In this document: positions 4,767 to 8,907 of the stretch, in pieces | How positions within the stretch are numbered: position 1 is the stretch's first letter | How the letters are laid out: every line of letters begins with the position of its first letter | Source of the DNA: Verrucomicrobia bacterium UBA3750 | Lineage (GTDB): Bacteria; Verrucomicrobiota; Kiritimatiellia; RFP12; UBA1067 | DNA length: 8,907 nucleotides | Direction of reading: 5' to 3' | NCBI GenBank assembly: GCA_002371755.1 | Contig: DFGM01000001.1 | Location: 1 to 8,907, forward strand | Made by a program: the position numbers and the translations under genes | Notes under the pieces: generated by a model | Database searches by the model: none | The model's input: only the letters and a program-made list of their open reading frames with translations | What the model was told of the DNA's origin: nothing

Positions 4767-5952
4767 CACGCGCCGAACGGCGGCATTCATACTCTCGAAA
4801 TGGCTCGCCACCCGCGAGTTCCCCTCCGCCATGCTGCCGGAGGGGAAGGATCGTGCGTTCGTGCAGGACATGGTCTATACGGCGATACGCCGCCTCCGGG
4901 CATTGAGGTTCGTACTGGGCGACTTCGTGCGGCAGTGGCCGAAGGGAGAGCTTGAATCTCTCCTCTATATAGGCGCGGCCCAGATACTCTACATGGATGA
5001 CGTGCCGGACTTTGCCGCCGTGAACGAAACCGTGAACGCGGCCAAAGGATGCGAAAACCCGTCGATTGCGCGCGTCGTGAACGGCGTCTTGCGCAATCTT
5101 CTCCGGAATCTGGATGCAGTAAAGGCGAAAATAGCCGCCGCGGGTCCGGAGGTGAGGGAAAGCTTCCCTTCGGCGATAGCGCGCAGATGGAAGGAGCGTT
5201 TCGGGGAAGAGCGGGCGGCAAAGCTGATGGCGTGGCACAATCTGCCGGCCGTTACGTTCATTGCGGGCGCGGACGGCTCGTTCCATGCGCTGGAGCGCGG
5301 CAGGAAAGTGGGAGACTCGCAGCTTTTCGCGCAAGGCAAGGCGATAGTCCAGAACCCGTCCACGGCAAACGCCACCAACCTTCTCGGCGTCGAGCCGGGC
5401 GAGAGGGTGCTGGACGCATGTGCCGCCCCCGGCGGCAAAACGATACGCCTCGCCTGGGCCGGGGCCAAAGTCACTGCGTGCGAAGTGAATCCGAAGCGCC
5501 GCGAACGCCTCGTGGAGAATCTCCGCCGCACCGGGCTGGAGGAGAAAGTGCGCGTCATAGACTCCCTTGAGGAGCTTGCGCCAGGCGAAACGTTCGCCAA
5601 AGTGCTCGCGGACGTCCCGTGCTCGAACACGGGCGTATTCCGGCGGCGTCCAGACGCGAGATGGAACTGGAGCGAAGAAAAACTCGCAGCGCTGGAGCGT
5701 CTTCAGGCCGAAATAGCGGATTGGTGCGCAAAGTTCGTCGCACCCGGCGGCTCGCTCGTATATTCCACATGTTCCAACGAACCCGAGGAAAACCAATTCG
5801 CGGTGAAGGCATTCCTGGAGCGCAACCCCGGCTTCGCACTCGCAGAGGAAATCGAGCACGTGCCGGGCGAAGGCGATGCCGATGGCGCCTATGCGGCAAG
5901 GCTCGTGAAGAGCCAGACGATTTCAACAACAAAGGAGAATAAAGCAACATGA
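4750..5952 (+). CDS. rsmB: 16S rRNA m5C methyltransferase, RsmB/NOP family
   Basis: RsmB methylates C967 of 16S rRNA in E. coli using S-adenosylmethionine. The N-terminal 130 residues resemble the NusB-like RNA-binding domain of RsmB (AVNETVNAAK at 90-99, ARVVNGVLRN at 107-116). The catalytic domain carries motif I VLDACAAPGGKT (220-231), motif IV ADVPCSNTG (C291, the release cysteine) and motif VI STCSNEPEENQ (C341, the nucleophile). Both cysteines of the RNA m5C mechanism are therefore present. At 400 aa it is slightly shorter than E. coli RsmB (429). It begins inside the FmdB-type gene (ATG 4750, with AGGCGAG just upstream). Its TGA (5950-5952) overlaps the next ATG. The family is firm; the exact target site is inferred from the domain layout. 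Confidence 0.92.
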   Translation: MKSFTDTRRTAAFILSKWLATREFPSAMLPEGKDRAFVQDMVYTAIRRLRALRFVLGDFVRQWPKGELESLLYIGAAQILYMDDVPDFAAVNETVNAAKGCENPSIARVVNGVLRNLLRNLDAVKAKIAAAGPEVRESFPSAIARRWKERFGEERAAKLMAWHNLPAVTFIAGADGSFHALERGRKVGDSQLFAQGKAIVQNPSTANATNLLGVEPGERVLDACAAPGGKTIRLAWAGAKVTACEVNPKRRERLVENLRRTGLEEKVRVIDSLEELAPGETFAKVLADVPCSNTGVFRRRPDARWNWSEEKLAALERLQAEIADWCAKFVAPGGSLVYSTCSNEPEENQFAVKAFLERNPGFALAEEIEHVPGEGDADGAYAARLVKSQTISTTKENKAT

Positions 5953-6323
5953 TGTACGACTACCAGGGAGTGGTCGAGGAGGTCGGCGAAACCCAGACCT
6001 TCTCAAGCGGATTCACCAAGCGCGACATAATCGTCGGCAACGACGTGGACAGCGAAAACCGCTATCCCAATCCGGTGAAGTTCAGCTTCAAGAAAACGAA
6101 CTGCCAGATGCTCGACGGCATCCACAAAGGTCAGCGGGTGAAGCTTCGCTTCGCCATAGACGGCCGCAGGTGGGAAGGCCAGAAGGGCGTGCAGTATTTC
6201 GTCGACCTGACCGGCATCAAGATCGAGGTGCTGGGTGCGGACGGCACGAGCACCGAGCCGGTGCCTGCGCCGGCCGAGCCGGGCGACGCGGCCGGCGAGT
6301 TCGTGGACGATGTTCCGTTCTGA
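5949..6323 (+). CDS. DUF3127 family protein with SSB-like acidic tail
   Basis: This 124-aa protein looks like a DUF3127 domain, a small OB-fold-like family. Strand-like segments include YQGVVEEVGETQTFSSGFTK (4-23), PVKFSFKKTNCQML (42-55), GQRVKLRFAIDGRRWEGQKG (61-80) and YFVDLTGIKIEV (83-94). A Pro/Ala/Gly-rich linker (97-116) then leads to the terminal EFVDDVPF. This end strongly resembles the single-stranded DNA-binding protein tail (DDIPF or DDLPF), which recruits replication and repair proteins. A nucleic-acid-binding role is inferred. ATG 5949 overlaps the rsmB stop, with AAGGAG at 5932-5937; ATG 5952 is a near alternative. The next gene's ATG overlaps its stop codon by one base (TGATG at 6321-6325). 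Confidence 0.8.
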   Translation: MMYDYQGVVEEVGETQTFSSGFTKRDIIVGNDVDSENRYPNPVKFSFKKTNCQMLDGIHKGQRVKLRFAIDGRRWEGQKGVQYFVDLTGIKIEVLGADGTSTEPVPAPAEPGDAAGEFVDDVPF

Positions 6324-7177
6324 TGGACTGGCGGGAAACCATAGCGAAGTCGGGCGCGTTTCTCGTCGGGAAAGGCGTCGATGACGGCGTCGCGGCGGCC
6401 GAACACCTCGCCGCCCGGCTTTTGCGCTGCAGCCGTCCGGCACTTGTCGCGCACATGGGCGAACAGGTGCCGGAACGCTTCCTCGATGCGATGCGCCGCG
6501 GCGTGAAGCGTCTTGCGGCCCACGAGCCTCTGCAGTATGTGATAGGCGAATGGGACTTCCGCTTCCTCACGCTCAAGTGCGACAAGCGCGCCCTCATCCC
6601 GCGCCCCGAGACCGAAGGGCTGGTCTCGCTCGTCTTGAAGCATCTCGAAACGCGCGAAGGCGTTCCTTTCGTGGTGGATGTCGGCACCGGCACCGGAGCA
6701 ATCATCCTTTCTCTCGCAAAGGAGCTGAAGCGCGACGCCATCCTTCTCGGCTCGGACGTGAGCGAAGATGCGATAGCGCTTGCCAAGGAAAACGCAGCGA
6801 GGACGGGGCTTGAAAGCAAGGTCAAGTTCGTGGCGATGGATGGTCTGGACGACTTCGACGAGCCGGGCCTCATCGATGTGATAGTATCCAACCCGCCCTA
6901 CATCAAGACTTCCGTCTGCGAGACGCTCGACAAGCGCGTGAAAGATTACGAGCCGCGCCTCGCCTTGGACGGCGGCGCAAGCGGACTCGACTTCTACGAC
7001 CGCTATCTTGCAGACGCCTTGAATCTGCTGCGGCCCGGCGGGGCGGTGTTCTTCGAAATCGGCGACGACCAGGGCGAAGATCTGCGCAGGCTTTTCGCCG
7101 CCTACGGTTTCGAACAGGTGGAGATAGGCAAGGATCTCGCCGGCAAAGACAGATACGCCTCGGCTGTGCTGCCGTAG
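6323..7177 (+). CDS. prmC: Peptide chain release factor N5-glutamine methyltransferase
   Basis: PrmC methylates the glutamine of the GGQ motif of release factors RF1 and RF2, using S-adenosylmethionine, and so speeds translation termination. The 284-aa length fits the family. Motifs are PLQYVIGEWDF (69-79), ALIPRPETE (90-98), VVDVGTGTGAI (117-127, cofactor binding) and the catalytic VSNPPYI (188-194), then EPRLALDGGASGLDFY (210-225). The start at ATG 6323 overlaps the preceding TGA; a longer open frame from 6170 lies within the previous gene and is rejected. A stop at 7175-7177 is followed by a 24-nt gap to the exporter gene. Together with rsmB this gives two translation-linked methyltransferases in one unit. 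Confidence 0.94.
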   Translation: MDWRETIAKSGAFLVGKGVDDGVAAAEHLAARLLRCSRPALVAHMGEQVPERFLDAMRRGVKRLAAHEPLQYVIGEWDFRFLTLKCDKRALIPRPETEGLVSLVLKHLETREGVPFVVDVGTGTGAIILSLAKELKRDAILLGSDVSEDAIALAKENAARTGLESKVKFVAMDGLDDFDEPGLIDVIVSNPPYIKTSVCETLDKRVKDYEPRLALDGGASGLDFYDRYLADALNLLRPGGAVFFEIGDDQGEDLRRLFAAYGFEQVEIGKDLAGKDRYASAVLP

Positions 7178-7201
7178 CAAAAAAGCGGGGAGACATTGGG
7201 A

Positions 7202-8907
7202 ATGGGCAAGAAGAAGAAAGAGACGCCTTACGTGCGGGAGTTTTTCGACCGCGACTATACCGCGAAGGAAGCGTATGCGCGCGTGTGGCGCTACGCCCGG
7301 CGCTACAAGGCCCGCCTCATATTTGGAGTGGTTTGCGGCATGCTCACCGCCGGCACCCTCCTGCCGCTTTATCAGGCCATCCAGCCCACACTGGCGAAAG
7401 TGGAATCGCGCCCGGCGCCGGCAGCCCGGCAGGCTGTCGAAACGTCCACCCCGGATGGAGACGGCCAGAGCGAAACCGCCCAGACCGCCACCAAGGGCGA
7501 GAAGAAGCTGGAAAAGGAATATCGCAAGGCGCAGAAGCTCGCCGAGAAGATGGGCTTCAAGATGGAGGAGGATGACGACACCATCGCCCTTCCTCTCCTC
7601 TTTATCGTAATCGTTGTCGTTCCGCTGGTGGCGCTCGCAAGATGCGCCCTCGTATTCTGCAACCACTATTTCCTCGCCTGGACCGGCATGCGCACCGTGC
7701 GGGACATTAGATGCGACATCCTCCGCCATATCCAGGAGCAGGGCATGCAGTTCCATGGCCGCATCGACGTGGGGCAGCTCATGAGCCGCGCGACGAGCGA
7801 CCCGCAGCAGGTGCAGCAGATTATCCAGCATGTGCTCCAGGAACTCGCGCAGGCGCCATTCGAAATTATCGTTTCCGTCGCCTTCATCATCTACAGCGCG
7901 GTTGCCAACGGCATGCTTCCCACGCTCGGCATGATCGTGATCGGCTTCCCGATGTTCATGTGCCCGGTGGTGTTCCTTTCCAAGCGGATACGCAAATGGA
8001 GCCGCCGCGCCCTGGAGCGTTTCTCGCTCGTGGGCTCGCGCATCCACGAAATCCTCACGTGCATCAAAGTGGTGAAGGCCTACGATACGGCGGAGTTCGA
8101 GAACAGACGCTACGAGAAGGCGAACAACGAGACGCTCAAGGCCACGCTGCACGCCTTGAGGTGGGGGCTCTTCGTGGGACCGGCCGTGGAAACGGTCGGC
8201 ATCTTCCTTATCTGCGCCTTCATAATCTGGTGCTTCTTCACCGGGGCGAAGCTCTCTTCCATAATTCCCATGCTCGCGCCGCTTCTCATGATATACAAGC
8301 CCCTGAAACAGCTTTCGCGCCTCCAGGTGCAGGTGGAGCAGGGCAGGGCCGCGCTCGCGCGCATATGGAGCGTGATGGATGTGGATATGGAGCTCCCAGA
8401 AGCAGAAAACGCCGTCGCGAAAAGCGAGTTCACGGACGAGGTGGCCTTTGAGGATGTTTCCTTCCGCTACGATACCGCCGAGCGCGACGCCGTATCGCAC
8501 GCCACCTTCACGATTCCGCGCGGCGGCTTTGTAGCCGTGGTCGGCGGAACAGGCAGCGGCAAGAGCACCCTTTCCGCGTTGCTTGCGAGATTCTTCGATC
8601 CGAATTCCGGGCGCATCACGATGGATGGAGTGGACTTGAAGGACATCCGCATAAAGGACTTGCGCCGTCTCGTCGGCTCCGTCCAGCAAGAAACGCTCCT
8701 TTTCAACGATACGATAGAGAACAACATCAAATACGGCTCGCCCGGGGCCACGCACGAAGAAGTGGTCGCCGCCGCCAAAATGGCAAACGCGCACGACTTC
8801 ATCATGTCGCAGCCAGAGGGCTACGAGCGCACATGCGGCGAAAAAGGCTTCGCCCTTTCCGGAGGCGAACGCCAGCGCATCGCCATCGCCCGCGCCATCC
8901 TCAAGAA
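7202..8907 (+). CDS. ABC exporter, MsbA-type permease-ATPase (3' end cut by window)
   Basis: The 568 residues in the window cover a full type IV ABC exporter membrane domain and most of the ATPase domain. Membrane helices lie near residues 38-58, 128-150, 220-236, 240-260, 323-347 and 350-366. The ATPase carries Walker A GGTGSGKST (448-456), the Q-loop SVQQE after the RRLVG segment, and signature LSGGERQ (552-558). Walker B and the H-loop lie past the window end. MsbA-type proteins flip lipid A precursors or other lipids and drugs from the inner to the outer leaflet; the substrate here is not shown. Unusually, about 70 charged and Ala/Pro-rich residues (60-128), with a coiled-coil-like KKLEKEYRKAQKLAEK part, lie between helices 1 and 2. 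The start at ATG 7202 has GGGGAG at 7187-7192, nine nt upstream. Confidence 0.9.
   Translation, partial: MGKKKKETPYVREFFDRDYTAKEAYARVWRYARRYKARLIFGVVCGMLTAGTLLPLYQAIQPTLAKVESRPAPAARQAVETSTPDGDGQSETAQTATKGEKKLEKEYRKAQKLAEKMGFKMEEDDDTIALPLLFIVIVVVPLVALARCALVFCNHYFLAWTGMRTVRDIRCDILRHIQEQGMQFHGRIDVGQLMSRATSDPQQVQQIIQHVLQELAQAPFEIIVSVAFIIYSAVANGMLPTLGMIVIGFPMFMCPVVFLSKRIRKWSRRALERFSLVGSRIHEILTCIKVVKAYDTAEFENRRYEKANNETLKATLHALRWGLFVGPAVETVGIFLICAFIIWCFFTGAKLSSIIPMLAPLLMIYKPLKQLSRLQVQVEQGRAALARIWSVMDVDMELPEAENAVAKSEFTDEVAFEDVSFRYDTAERDAVSHATFTIPRGGFVAVVGGTGSGKSTLSALLARFFDPNSGRITMDGVDLKDIRIKDLRRLVGSVQQETLLFNDTIENNIKYGSPGATHEEVVAAAKMANAHDFIMSQPEGYERTCGEKGFALSGGERQRIAIARAILK

Noticed and set aside
4726..5859. 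377-codon open frame on the minus strand opposite rsmB
   Set aside because: It is the mirror of the rsmB reading frame, lacks any known motif, and has no matching gene context on the minus strand.
6170..6322. N-terminal extension of prmC upstream of ATG 6323
   Set aside because: The extension runs through the DUF3127 gene in another frame and reads as Arg/Gly-rich sequence. The family N-terminus fits ATG 6323.
6131..8794. 887-codon open frame on the minus strand opposite prmC and the exporter gene
   Set aside because: The + strand carries clear motif-bearing genes over the same interval. The antisense product is rich in His and Arg with no recognisable domain, as expected from codon bias in GC-rich genes.

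Overview
The window is bacterial chromosomal DNA. The right half (about 4.0-8.9 kb) is GC-rich and tightly packed with housekeeping genes. The left part (about 0.1-1.6 kb) is visibly more AT-rich and looks accessory. The gene content (a type II dehydroquinase, an RsmB-type and a PrmC-type methyltransferase, a DUF3127 protein with an SSB-like tail, an MsbA-type exporter) suits a diderm bacterium. Overall style recalls the PVC group (Verrucomicrobiota/Kiritimatiellae/Lentisphaerae-like), but this is an impression, not a demonstrated placement. All genes I can support lie on the + strand.

Layout. Positions 1-300 hold no convincing gene. They contain a short palindrome (75-89), a 30-bp near-copy of the 5' end of the metallophosphoesterase gene found 3 kb downstream (95-124 versus 3180-3209), and a strong dyad (153-184). 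Next come two AT-rich membrane-protein genes (301-624, DUF6804-like; 658-1239, unknown) and a small sigma-70 region-4-like helix-turn-helix protein (1233-1529). A GC-rich cluster of nested palindromes follows (1528-1560). A compact four-gene unit then runs 1643-3885: a macro-domain protein, a PD-(D/E)XK nuclease-like protein overlapping it by 8 nt, an unrecognised 147-aa protein, and a calcineurin-type phosphodiesterase joined to it by an ATGA overlap. This four-gene unit is the most interesting part. It joins ADP-ribose-type chemistry, a probable nuclease fold and a phosphodiesterase, but its role is unknown.

After a 150-nt gap with a good sigma-70-type promoter (TTGCAA, 17 nt, TATAAT, extended -10), an operon-like series follows. 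It comprises aroQ (shikimate pathway), an FmdB-type zinc ribbon protein, an RsmB-type rRNA m5C methyltransferase, a DUF3127 OB-fold-like protein ending in DDVPF, PrmC (release-factor glutamine methyltransferase) and, after 24 nt, an ABC exporter of the MsbA type cut by the window end. Several junctions overlap (4750/4766, 5949/5952, 6323), which argues for coupled translation. Two translation-related methyltransferases flank the SSB-tailed protein.

No tRNA, rRNA, CRISPR array or transposase gene was seen. Functional calls rest on motifs read by eye; no database search was possible.
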